A DNA stretch of 64,000 nt from DYFX01 sp964400625 (lineage in GTDB: Bacteria > Patescibacteriota > Patescibacteriia > SG8-24 > DYFX01): NCBI GenBank assembly GCA_964400625.1, contig CAYNUS010000007.1, forward strand, positions 1 to 64,000. Reading direction: 5' to 3'. The position numbers and the translations under genes were made by a program. This document shows, piece by piece, positions 34,888 to 43,338 of this stretch. The notes beneath the pieces are model-generated. The model saw nothing but the letters and a program-made list of their open reading frames with translations. It had not been told where the DNA came from and made no database searches. Numbering within the stretch: position 1 is the stretch's first letter; every line of letters begins with the position of its first letter.

Positions 34888-35064
34888 TTAGCGGCCGCCC
34901 GTCGACTTGCGCGCCGTCTGCTTGGTGCGGGCGCCGGACGTCCGACGAGCCGTCTGCTTGGTGCGGGCGCCGGACGACTTCTTGCGTCCGACGATGCGGC
35001 CGATGCGGCCGAAACCGGTCGCGCGCGATGACTTCTTCCGAGCCGTCTGCTTGGTGCGGGCCAT
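34888..35064 (-). CDS. 58-aa basic protein with three copies of the histone H3 N-terminal tail
   Basis: ATG at 35064 to TAA at 34888. The product starts MARTKQTARKKSS, identical to H3 residues 1-9 directly after Met. A middle of RATGFGRIGRIVGRKKSS follows, then SGARTKQTARR, then TSG and a final ARTKQTARKSTGG plus Arg, identical to H3 residues 1-13. AGGAGG (35070-35075) lies 5 bases before the ATG, and a promoter is at 35092-35120. It has no acidic residue and no histone fold. The methylatable/acetylatable positions R2, K4, R8, K9, S10 and T11 are all kept. A eukaryotic contaminant is unlikely, because bacterial genes flank it closely. Confidence 0.8.
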   Translation of the reverse strand: MARTKQTARKKSSRATGFGRIGRIVGRKKSSGARTKQTARRTSGARTKQTARKSTGGR

Positions 35065-35091
35065 AGGGTCCTCCTGATGGATTATGCGTGC

Positions 35092-35120
35092 ACTATACCA
35101 TGCGCGCGCCCGGACGTGAA
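35092..35120 (-). promoter_or_regulatory. promoter of the H3-tail-like gene pair
   Basis: Minus strand: TTCACG (35120-35115), 17 bp, TATAGT (35097-35092), about 27 nt before the ATG. Confidence 0.7.
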
Positions 35121-35130
35121 CGCGTTCCCG

Positions 35131-36378
35131 TCACGGGGCCCGCGGCGGGCGCTTGCCGATGCTGGCGATGAAGCGGCGCCCGACGAAGAGGCGGCGCGCG
35201 AGCCGATTGACCGCGGCGGCGTCGACGGCCTCGATGTCCGCCTTGGTGCGGGCGAGCTGGCGCAACCCGCCCTCGAAGAAGATCGAGCAGAAGTATTCCC
35301 TGGCGAGGCGCTCGCGGTCCTCGGGAGCGCGGGCCACGGCGGCCAGGAGCTGGGCCTTCGCGGCCGCGATCTCGTCCTCGCCGAACGGCACCGCGGCGGC
35401 GCGCGCGAACTCCTCGAGCACGATCCCGACGACCTTGTCGGCATGCTTCGGGTCCGTCTCGGTGAGGGCGAAGAGGTGGCTGGCGTCGGAATAATGCTCC
35501 GCTCCGCCGAAGATCTCGTAGACGAGCCCTTCACGCTCGCGCAGGCGGTTATAGAGGCGCGAGGACGTCGGTCCCGCGAGCGCCTCCCCGAGCGCGTCCT
35601 GCACGCGCCGCAGGCGGGAACCCGCGCGCACGCCCGGCACGCCGGCCATGATGGCCGTCATCTCATCGTCGCGCATCAGGTGGCGGACGGAGCGCTTCGA
35701 GGGGGCGGGGCGGTACGGCTTCCAGCGGGCGGCGCGGCCGCGAGGCAAGACGGAAAAATCGCGCGCGGCGGCGGAGGCGAGCGCCTTCAGTTCCCCTCCG
35801 CCGATGAAGAGCGCGCACACGTCCCGTCCGACGTAGCGCTCGCGCACGAAACGCCGGACATGCGCGCGCGTCAGGGAGCGCACGGTGCGGATCGTGCCGT
35901 TGATGTCCCGTCCGAGCGGCTGGTGCCCGTAGAGCAGGTCCTCGAAGATGATCGAGAGGTAGTACGTCTGGTCCACGCGCGAACGCAGGATCTCCTCGAG
36001 GACGACCATCTTCTCGCGCGTGAACTCCTTCGGGTCGAAGCGCGGCCGGAGGAACACGTCGGCGAGGATGCGGTAGGCCTCCGCGGCGCGCGCCTTGGCG
36101 CACTCGATCACGTAATACGTGAACTCCATGTTGGTGGAGGCGTTGTACGTCGCCCCGATGGAGGCGACGGCGGCGTTGACCTCCTCGGCGGTCGGGTAGA
36201 GCGAGCCGCCCTTGAACATCTGATGCTCGACGAGATGCGCGAGCCCGCGCGTCCGCGCCGTCTCGCAGCGCGCGCCGGCCCGCACGGCGAAGACGATGGT
36301 GGTGAGTTCCGATCCGGTGGGAGCGGTGACGACGCGCACGCCGTTCTTGAGCGTGCGCACTTTGGCGACGGGAAGCAT
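35131..36378 (-). CDS. M16 family zinc metallopeptidase
   Basis: A 415-residue M16 peptidase. The inverted zinc motif HLVEH is at residues 48-52, with the distal Glu expected about 75 residues on in a conserved helix (FTREKMVVLEEI). The second, non-catalytic half carries the R/Y segment GPTSSRLYNRLREREGLVY. Such enzymes degrade or process peptides. It follows yidC by 4 bases, so the pair is co-transcribed. The next gene downstream is the H3-tail-like protein. Confidence 0.88.
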   Translation of the reverse strand: MLPVAKVRTLKNGVRVVTAPTGSELTTIVFAVRAGARCETARTRGLAHLVEHQMFKGGSLYPTAEEVNAAVASIGATYNASTNMEFTYYVIECAKARAAEAYRILADVFLRPRFDPKEFTREKMVVLEEILRSRVDQTYYLSIIFEDLLYGHQPLGRDINGTIRTVRSLTRAHVRRFVRERYVGRDVCALFIGGGELKALASAAARDFSVLPRGRAARWKPYRPAPSKRSVRHLMRDDEMTAIMAGVPGVRAGSRLRRVQDALGEALAGPTSSRLYNRLREREGLVYEIFGGAEHYSDASHLFALTETDPKHADKVVGIVLEEFARAAAVPFGEDEIAAAKAQLLAAVARAPEDRERLAREYFCSIFFEGGLRQLARTKADIEAVDAAAVNRLARRLFVGRRFIASIGKRPPRAP

Positions 36379-36382
36379 GGGT

Positions 36383-37036
36383 TCAGGGTTTCGTTTCGGA
36401 AGGCCAGAGGGCGTGCCGGACGCGCGAGACGCCGTAGGAGAACGCCATCGAGGTGAGGACGAAGAGCGCCTTCACCATCGGCAGCAGCGCGAGCACGGCG
36501 ACGGAGGCGATCGGGAAGGCGTAGCGGTAGATGGCATCCTGCTTGCCGAGGAGATGCTCCACCTGGCGCTGTTCGTGCGCGATCTCGAGGTAAAGCACGG
36601 CGCCCACGGCCAGCGCCCACCAGACGCTCCGTTCCACGAGGTTCATGCCGAAGAACGTGGGCACGACCTCCGGCGACAGCGCGCCGCGGGTGAAGACCTG
36701 GTAGAGCGCGAGGAGCACCGCGAGCTGGACGAGCAGCACCGTCGCCTTGGCCCACGGATTGATCTTCCGCTTCTTGAGGAGCTCGCGGACCTGCTCGTTG
36801 GCGAGCACAGGGTCGTTCTTGTACTGGCCCTGGATGGCCGCCACGTCTTCCGAAAGGCGTTCGTAGCGCGCGCTCGAACGTTCCGCGAGGATCGTGAGCG
36901 GCAGGAGCGCGAGGCGGAGCAGGACCGTGAGCTCGATCACGGCGACGCCCAAATTCCCGAACGCGGCCGTGCGGTAGAGGAAGAGCAGGGTGTCGAGCAG
37001 CGGGTGCACGAGGTACGCGTTCCAGGCGTCGGCCAT
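36383..37036 (-). CDS. yidC: YidC/Oxa1 family membrane protein insertase
   Basis: A 217-residue insertase with the five-helix core of the Gram-positive/SpoIIIJ type. The positively charged groove Arg is in VLLRLALLPL, the cytoplasmic helical hairpin lies at about 55-95, and the helices after it match the family. It inserts membrane proteins alone or with Sec. It lacks an evident lipobox. The message is probably leaderless: a consensus promoter ends 8 nt before the ATG. Confidence 0.88.
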   Translation of the reverse strand: MADAWNAYLVHPLLDTLLFLYRTAAFGNLGVAVIELTVLLRLALLPLTILAERSSARYERLSEDVAAIQGQYKNDPVLANEQVRELLKKRKINPWAKATVLLVQLAVLLALYQVFTRGALSPEVVPTFFGMNLVERSVWWALAVGAVLYLEIAHEQRQVEHLLGKQDAIYRYAFPIASVAVLALLPMVKALFVLTSMAFSYGVSRVRHALWPSETKP

Positions 37037-37044
37037 ATGCGGGG

Positions 37045-37073
37045 ATTATAGGCCTCCGGGGGCGTATGGTAAA
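37045..37073 (-). promoter_or_regulatory. yidC promoter, likely leaderless, overlapping a divergent promoter
   Basis: Minus strand: TTTACC (37073-37068), 17 bp, TATAAT (37050-37045), 8 nt to the ATG. On the plus strand TAAACT (37070-37075) lies 9 nt before the histidine kinase start. Confidence 0.85.
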
Positions 37074-37084
37074 CTTCCGTTCGT

Positions 37085-39202
37085 ATGGAACAGGAAAACC
37101 GTTACGCGCGGTTCCGGTCCGATATCGCCGAGCGCGTCATGAACGCCTACGCCGTCCCCCGCTGGCGGCGCGCGCTTTCGGCGGCCTTCTTCCTGGCCCT
37201 CTTCCTCCCGTCGGCGATCCTCGCCGTCGCCGGGTATCGGCGCACGCATGAAGACCTCACGACGCTGACGGTGGAACGCCGCCAGGCGATGGCGTACCTC
37301 GCCGCCTCGACGCTCAAGGAACGGCTCGACCGGGTCGTCGACCTCAACGTCTCGTACGCCACGCGCGTCGCCTTCCGCGACGAGGTCGAGGCCGGGCTCT
37401 GGGACGACGCCATGAAGCGGGTGATCGACGCGCCGGCGCACTTCCCCGACATCGAGCGCGTCGTGCTGTTCGAGCCCGACGGGACCTTGCGCGCCGACTC
37501 CCTCACGCCCTCGACCGTCCTCGGACAGAACTTCGCGCACCGCGACTGGTACAAGGGCGTCAGCGCGGAGTGGAAGCCGTACGTCTCCGAAGTCTACCGC
37601 CGCACCGGCGAACCGGCGCGGAACGTGGTCGCGGTCGTCTCCCCCATCCGCGCCGGCGACGGCCGCGTCATCGGCATCCTTTCGTTCCAGATCACGCTCG
37701 AGACGTTCTTCGCCTGGAGCAGGGGCATCGAGGTCGGCGACGGCGGTTTCGCGTATTTCGTGGACCAGCGCGGCCATCTCGCGGGGCACCCCCGCTTCGA
37801 CGTCGACGCCGAGATCGTCGACTTCAGCGCCGTCCCCGCGGTCCGCCACGTGCTCTCCGGCAGCAGCGGCATGGAGATCTCCTACAACCCGATCGAGAAG
37901 GAGGAGCGCCTCGCCGCCTACCGGCAGGTTCCCGGCTACGGCTGGGGCGTCGTCGTGACCCAGCGCGTGGCCGAAGCGTTCGCCCCGCGCGAAGAGGCCT
38001 TGCGCGCGCTCGTGATCCGCAACGGCCTCTTCCTCGGCCTCCTGGCGCTCATGATCCTCGCGGTGCTGGCGGTGCTCGGGGCCGCGCTGCGCTACCGCTC
38101 CGCCGCGCGCCGCGCCGAAGCCGAGAAGGCCGCGATCGTCGAGAACGCCGAGGACGCCATCATCGGGCGCGATCTCGACGGCACGATCACGAGCTGGAAC
38201 AAGGGCGCCGAACGCCTCTACGGCTGGACGGCGGACGAGGCGCTCGGAAAGCACATCGGCCTGATCGCGCCGAAGGAGCTGCAAGACGAGGTCGAGAAGA
38301 TCCTGGACCGCATCCGCCGCGGCAAGACGGTCGAGCATTACGAGACCCAGCGCCTGCGCAAGGACGGCAGGGTCATCGACGTCTCGCTCTCCGTCTCGGC
38401 GATCCGGAACGAGCGAGGCGCGATCGTCGGGTCTTCCGCCGTCGCCCGCGACGTGACGGAGCGCAAGCAGCTCGACCGCCAGAAGTCCGAATTCATCTTC
38501 ATCGCCTCGCACCAGCTCCGCACGCCGCTCACCGCCATCAAGTGGTTCATCGAGATGCTGCTCTCGGGCGACGCCGGCGAACTGCAGGAGACGCAGAAGA
38601 AGTTCCTCCAGAACGCCTTCGACTCGAACGAGCGCATGATCGACCTGATCAACGACCTGCTCTCGGTCTCCCGCATCGAATCCGGCACCATCGAGCTCGT
38701 GCCCGTCAGCGTCGATCTCGGGGAGATGCTCGAGAGCGTCATCGCGGAGCATCTGCCCCTGGCGGCCCAGAAAGGCGTCTCGCTGGCGCTCCTCAAGAAG
38801 CCGATGCCGCGGATCGACGTCGATCCGAAGCTCGTCCGCCAGGTGTTCATGAACCTCGTCTCCAACGCGGTGAAATACACCCCGAAGGGCGGGACGGTGC
38901 GCGTCGAGGCCGCGCGCGACGGGGCGTGGCTGCGCTTCGCGGTGCAGGACACCGGCATCGGCGTCCCGCCGGAGGAGCAGGCGCTGCTCTTCACCAAGTT
39001 CTTCCGCGCGACCAACGCCGCGCGCAGCGACGCGGAGGGCACCGGGCTCGGCCTCTACGTCGTGAAGCAGATCGTCGAGCTCTCGGGCGGCGCGCTCTCG
39101 TTCGTCTCGAAGCCCGGCGAAGGTTCCACGTTCAGCTTCACCCTGCCGGTCGAAGGCAGCCCGCCGAGGCGGCGCGTCCCTCCGAAAAAAGTCCTCTCAT
39201 GA
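37085..39202 (+). CDS. membrane sensor histidine kinase with Cache and PAS domains
   Basis: A 705-residue kinase. A first transmembrane helix (about 22-45), an extracellular dCache-like sensor (about 50-300; FARDWYKG-type segment reads FAHRDWYKGV) and a second helix (about 313-337) are followed by a PAS domain (about 350-455), HisKA with phospho-acceptor H476 in SHQLRTPLT, and HATPase_c with N box NLVSNAVKYTP, DTGIGVP and GTGLGLYVV. It likely senses a small extracellular ligand and phosphorylates the response regulator whose start overlaps its stop (ATGA). Confidence 0.95.
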   Translation: MEQENRYARFRSDIAERVMNAYAVPRWRRALSAAFFLALFLPSAILAVAGYRRTHEDLTTLTVERRQAMAYLAASTLKERLDRVVDLNVSYATRVAFRDEVEAGLWDDAMKRVIDAPAHFPDIERVVLFEPDGTLRADSLTPSTVLGQNFAHRDWYKGVSAEWKPYVSEVYRRTGEPARNVVAVVSPIRAGDGRVIGILSFQITLETFFAWSRGIEVGDGGFAYFVDQRGHLAGHPRFDVDAEIVDFSAVPAVRHVLSGSSGMEISYNPIEKEERLAAYRQVPGYGWGVVVTQRVAEAFAPREEALRALVIRNGLFLGLLALMILAVLAVLGAALRYRSAARRAEAEKAAIVENAEDAIIGRDLDGTITSWNKGAERLYGWTADEALGKHIGLIAPKELQDEVEKILDRIRRGKTVEHYETQRLRKDGRVIDVSLSVSAIRNERGAIVGSSAVARDVTERKQLDRQKSEFIFIASHQLRTPLTAIKWFIEMLLSGDAGELQETQKKFLQNAFDSNERMIDLINDLLSVSRIESGTIELVPVSVDLGEMLESVIAEHLPLAAQKGVSLALLKKPMPRIDVDPKLVRQVFMNLVSNAVKYTPKGGTVRVEAARDGAWLRFAVQDTGIGVPPEEQALLFTKFFRATNAARSDAEGTGLGLYVVKQIVELSGGALSFVSKPGEGSTFSFTLPVEGSPPRRRVPPKKVLS

Positions 39203-39588
39203 ATCCCATGCACACCAGCGCCCCGCTCGTCCTCATCATCGACGACGACGCCTACCTCCAGAAAGCGTACGCGGCGAAGCTCAAGCACGAAGGCTACGAG
39301 GTCGCGAGCGCGCCCAACGGCGCCGAAGGCATCCGGCGCATCCGGGAGGACGCGCCCGACGTCGTCCTGCTCGACCTCGTCATGCCGGAGATGAGCGGCA
39401 TCGAGCTGCTCAAGCAGGTCCACGAGGATCCGGCCCTCAAGGACAAGGTCCGCATCATCGTGCTTTCGAATTCGGTGCGCGAAAGCGACAAGGAGCTGAT
39501 GCTGCGCTACGGCGCCAAGGACTATTTCATCAAGTCCACGACGCCGATCGCGACGATCGTCGAGGTCATCAAGCGGCAGCTCGGCTGA
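39199..39588 (+). CDS. single-domain response regulator (CheY-like)
   Basis: A 129-residue receiver domain without output domain. The acid cluster IIDDD, phospho-acceptor D59 (VVLLDLVMP), S in VLSNS and K in FIKS are present. Its start overlaps the kinase stop by 4 bases, so it is the likely partner. With no DNA-binding domain it must act by protein contact, perhaps on the pilus machinery. Confidence 0.93.
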   Translation: MNPMHTSAPLVLIIDDDAYLQKAYAAKLKHEGYEVASAPNGAEGIRRIREDAPDVVLLDLVMPEMSGIELLKQVHEDPALKDKVRIIVLSNSVRESDKELMLRYGAKDYFIKSTTPIATIVEVIKRQLG

Positions 39589-39589
39589 T

Positions 39590-39963
39590 ATGCCGCGCCT
39601 CCTGGTGGTCGAGGACGACAGGCTGCTCCGCGAGGCCTACGAGCACAAGCTGCGGAAGGAAGGGTTCGAGGTGGCGAGCGCGCCGGACGGCGACGCCGCG
39701 ATGGAGGAACTGCGGAAGGCGCGGCCGGACCTCATCGTGCTCGACCTCGTGATGACCAAGCGCAGCGGCCTCGAGTTCCTCGACGAGATGGCGAAGTCCG
39801 CGGAGACGGATCCGGCGAAGCTCCCCGTCATCGTGATGACGAACGTCACCCAGCAGAGCTACGTCGAACGCATCAAGGCGCACGGCGTGCGCGAGTACCT
39901 GGTGAAGTCGGACACCACGATGGGGGCACTCGTGGAGAAGATCAAAAAACACCTCGCTCCGGC

Positions 39964-39967
<4 letters not shown>
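39590..39967 (+). CDS. single-domain response regulator (CheY-like)
   Basis: A 125-residue receiver with acid pair VVEDD, phospho-acceptor D52 (IVLDLVM), T in VMTN and K in LVKS. It starts 2 bases after the previous regulator and completes a kinase-regulator-regulator operon, possibly a branched phosphorelay. Its stop lies in the loop of a terminator shared with the convergent dus gene. Confidence 0.93.
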
Positions 39968-40932
<965 letters not shown>

Positions 40933-40946
40933 GGGCGAAATCAAAA

Positions 40947-40971
40947 CTACGCTGGGAATGCCTCAGCGTAG
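40947..40971. promoter_or_regulatory. inverted repeat upstream of dus
   Basis: CTACGCTG, 9-nt spacer, CAGCGTAG, perfect. The 8-N9-8 layout resembles a repressor operator (as in CIRCE) but the sequence is different. It lies 15 bp before the dus ATG and 25 bp after the DoxX stop. Confidence 0.55.
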
Positions 40972-40996
40972 CCGGAAATCGCGATCCCGTCAACCG

Positions 40997-41476
40997 TCAC
41001 GCCTTGGGCGCGGCCATCGGGAGCGCGGCGTCATGTTCGCCGGCGCCTTTCCTCATGAGGAGGGCGTCGAGCGCGTACTTGCCGCCGCCCGTGAGGAGCA
41101 GGGAGACGGAGGAGGCCAGGAGCACGAGCTCGAGCTCGGCATCCATCACCTTCCAGCCGAAGGCCGTGGCGATGGCCGTCAGCATGGTGGCGGCGAAGAG
41201 GGCGCCGAAGAGGCGCGTGCCGAGGCCGAGGATGATGAGGATGCCGCCGCCGAGCTCGAGCGTCGAGATGAACGGGGCCATGAGCTCCGGCATCGGGATG
41301 CCGAGCTTGCCGAAGAACCCGGCGATGGCGGACATGCCGGCCTTGAACTTCATGAGGCCGTGGTTGATGAAGACGGCGCCGACCGCGAGGCGCAGGAAGA
41401 GCTTGGCGCATTCCGCATGCATCGGCTTACGGAGCCAAGCCGCGGCGGGGTTATGCATGAGCTTGTGGAGCAGCAT
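40997..41476 (-). CDS. DoxX family membrane protein
   Basis: A 159-residue protein of the DoxX/DoxD-like family with four transmembrane helices. The family start LFLRLAVGAVFINHGLMKF and the segment LELGGGILIILGLGTRLFGALFAATML are typical. DoxX proteins take part in redox or thiol stress or quinone-linked processes, and many are uncharacterised. It stands between dus and tRNA-Glu. A preceding AT-rich patch (TTTTAAGCTTAAT) may hold its -10 box. Confidence 0.85.
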   Translation of the reverse strand: MLLHKLMHNPAAAWLRKPMHAECAKLFLRLAVGAVFINHGLMKFKAGMSAIAGFFGKLGIPMPELMAPFISTLELGGGILIILGLGTRLFGALFAATMLTAIATAFGWKVMDAELELVLLASSVSLLLTGGGKYALDALLMRKGAGEHDAALPMAAPKA

Positions 41477-41513
41477 GGAAGCGAACGATTAAGCTTAAAA
41501 GTCCTTTCCAGCG

Positions 41514-41553
41514 TAGCATTCCTCTGGACAACCTTCCAGAGGAATGCTATCCT
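41514..41553 (+). promoter_or_regulatory. tRNA-Glu promoter inside a 15-bp inverted repeat
   Basis: TAGCATTCCTCTGGA and its exact complement (41514-41528, 41535-41549) flank a 6-nt loop. Within it TGGACA (41525-41530), 17 bp, TATCCT (41548-41553) form a promoter starting about 13 nt before the tRNA. Confidence 0.75.
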
Positions 41554-41565
41554 CAAACGCGTCAT

Positions 41566-41644
41566 GGCGCGTTCGTCTAGCCCGGTCCAGGACGTCTCCC
41601 TCTCACGGAGAAGATCAGGGGTTCAAATCCCCTACGCGCTACCA
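41566..41644 (+). tRNA. tRNA-Glu (anticodon CTC)
   Basis: Acceptor stem 41566-41572 with 41634-41640 (first pair G-U), anticodon stem TCTCC/GGAGA with loop CTCTCAC (anticodon CTC, GAG codons), T-loop TTCAAAT, discriminator A and encoded CCA. Confidence 0.95.
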
Positions 41645-41649
41645 AAAGA

Positions 41650-41680
41650 GCCCGACCTCGAAAAAGGTCGGGCTTTTTTT
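41650..41680 (+). terminator. terminator after tRNA-Glu
   Basis: 9-bp stem GCCCGACCT/AGGTCGGGC with loop CGAAAA, then T7. Confidence 0.9.
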
Positions 41681-41729
41681 CGGTGCGAAAAGGGGCGGAC
41701 TGATGTCCGCCCCGTGGAGTGTGGGTGCC

Positions 41730-43175
41730 CTAGCGCTTGAGGCGCCGGAGCCAGAGGTCGACCTGTCGGGTCTTGTCGATGTCCCGATCGGGACGCGCGC
41801 GGTAGGCCTGGCAGGCCTTGAGCGCGTCCGCGCGGGATTCCGGCTGACGGACGTAGGAGCCGCAGAGGCAGAAGAGCCCTTCGGCATCGTCCGGCTTCGC
41901 CGCAAGCGCGCGCGTGAGCGTCGCGATGGCGTCGGAGGTCCGGCCGGCCTTGTAGGACTCGCAGCCCTGCGCGACCGTCGCGACCGGCGGAGGCGGCGGA
42001 GGGATGGGGATCCCGCCGGACGCTTTCCGAGGCTCGACCGCCTTGGGAGGCGCGGACTCGACGACCGGCGGCGCGGCCACGATGGTCGCTTCGCGGCCGC
42101 GAGGCCCGGAAGGCGTCTCGCCCAGCGCCAGCGTGATGCCGACGGCGAGCGCGACGACGGCGAGCACCGAGACGATGCTCATGACCCAGACGCGCGACGC
42201 GCCTTGCGGACGGACCGCGGCCACCGGCTTCGGATCGAAGTCGACGGCCTCGACGGCGGCGCGCATCTCGGCGGCCGTGGCGTACCGGTCCTCCGGCTTC
42301 TTGGACAGCGCCTTGCGGACGATGTCCTTGAGGCCGTCGGGGATCGGCAAGCCGCGCGGCGAGACGATCGGCGGGACCGGGAAGTTGCGGTGCTGGTCGA
42401 AGATCTCGACCGCGTCCTTGCCCCGGAAGGGCGCCTTCCCGGTCAGCATCTGGAACAGCATCGCGCCGACGGAGTAGATGTCGGTACGGCCGTCGACCGG
42501 CATCGAGCGGATCTGCTCCGGCGACATGAACATCGGCGAACCGACGGGCATGCGCGCCTGGGTCAGCGTCATGTCGAGCGCGGGGTCGCCCGAAGCTTCG
42601 GACGACTTGCCGAGGCCGAAGTCCAGGATCTTCACCTGGTCGTCCTTGTGCGTCAGCATGACGTTGCCGGGCTTCAGGTCGCGGTGCACGATCTTGGCCT
42701 CGTGAATCGCCTCGAGACCCTTCAGGATCCCGATGACGACCTCGACGGCCTTCTTCGGCTCCATCGCGCGCGGCCGGCCGAGCTCGGTGATGAGCTCGTC
42801 GCGGAGCGTGCGGCCCTCGATCCGTTCCATGACCAGCAGGTGCCGGCCATCGATCTCGTCGAAGGCGTAGACGAACGCCACGTTCGGATGCTGTCCGACG
42901 CGGCAGGCGGCGCGCGCCTCGCGGCGGAACCGCTCGACGAGCAGGCCCGTCTGGTCGGCGGCGGCCTTCCGGAAGTTCACGACCTTCACGACGACCGTGC
43001 GGCCGACGCTCGTGTCCTTGGCCAGATAGGCCGTGCCCATCCCGCCTTCGCCGAGCTTGGAACCGATCAGGTACTTCCCGATCGTCTTGCCTTCGACGTC
43101 GTCGGTGTCGGGACGCCGGATGGCCTCCTGCACGGCTTCGTCGAAGAGGCCGCGCAAGCCTTCGTTGGTGTTCAT
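41730..43175 (-). CDS. transmembrane Ser/Thr protein kinase
   Basis: A 481-residue Hanks-type kinase. The P-loop GEGGMG (43-48), K64, HRDLKPGN (164-171), DFG (185-187) and MSPEQI are intact, so it should be active. A single transmembrane helix (about 333-356) and a Pro-rich linker lead to an extracellular C-terminal TPR-like domain of about 85 residues with several Cys (CESYKAGRTSDAI, ALAAKPDDAEGLF). It resembles PknB-type sensors of envelope state. Start ATG 43175 has AGGAGGC upstream. The adjacent murF/PBP genes make cell-wall control plausible. Confidence 0.93.
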   Translation of the reverse strand: MNTNEGLRGLFDEAVQEAIRRPDTDDVEGKTIGKYLIGSKLGEGGMGTAYLAKDTSVGRTVVVKVVNFRKAAADQTGLLVERFRREARAACRVGQHPNVAFVYAFDEIDGRHLLVMERIEGRTLRDELITELGRPRAMEPKKAVEVVIGILKGLEAIHEAKIVHRDLKPGNVMLTHKDDQVKILDFGLGKSSEASGDPALDMTLTQARMPVGSPMFMSPEQIRSMPVDGRTDIYSVGAMLFQMLTGKAPFRGKDAVEIFDQHRNFPVPPIVSPRGLPIPDGLKDIVRKALSKKPEDRYATAAEMRAAVEAVDFDPKPVAAVRPQGASRVWVMSIVSVLAVVALAVGITLALGETPSGPRGREATIVAAPPVVESAPPKAVEPRKASGGIPIPPPPPPVATVAQGCESYKAGRTSDAIATLTRALAAKPDDAEGLFCLCGSYVRQPESRADALKACQAYRARPDRDIDKTRQVDLWLRRLKR

Positions 43176-43273
43176 CGGATGCCTCCTGTGTCGGTTGCGG
43201 TTGGACTTCGGCGGTCGTTCTTGTCGAAGGACCTAAGGTTTTTTCCGGGGATTCCTCTCCCTGGAAACGGCTT

Positions 43274-43302
43274 ACTTTAGCTCAAAAAGGCGCTTCTGTC
43301 AA
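43274..43302 (-). promoter_or_regulatory. promoter of the Ser/Thr kinase gene
   Basis: Minus strand: TTGACA (43302-43297), 17 bp, TAAAGT (43279-43274). The -35 box lies inside the murF terminator hairpin. Confidence 0.85.
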
Positions 43303-43330
43303 GGCTTGATGACAGAAGCGCCTTCTTTTT
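43280..43330. terminator. terminator of the murF transcript
   Basis: A perfect 14-bp stem (43287-43300 with 43311-43324), 10-nt loop, with T5 on the minus side and TTCTTTTT on the plus side. Confidence 0.85.
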
Positions 43331-43338
43331 GGCTTGTT

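Noticed and set aside
34759..35064. H3-tail-like genes as eukaryotic contamination
   Set aside because: No histone fold follows the tail, the motif is repeated in a non-eukaryotic arrangement, and bacterial promoter, AGGAGG and terminator are present within a continuous bacterial context.
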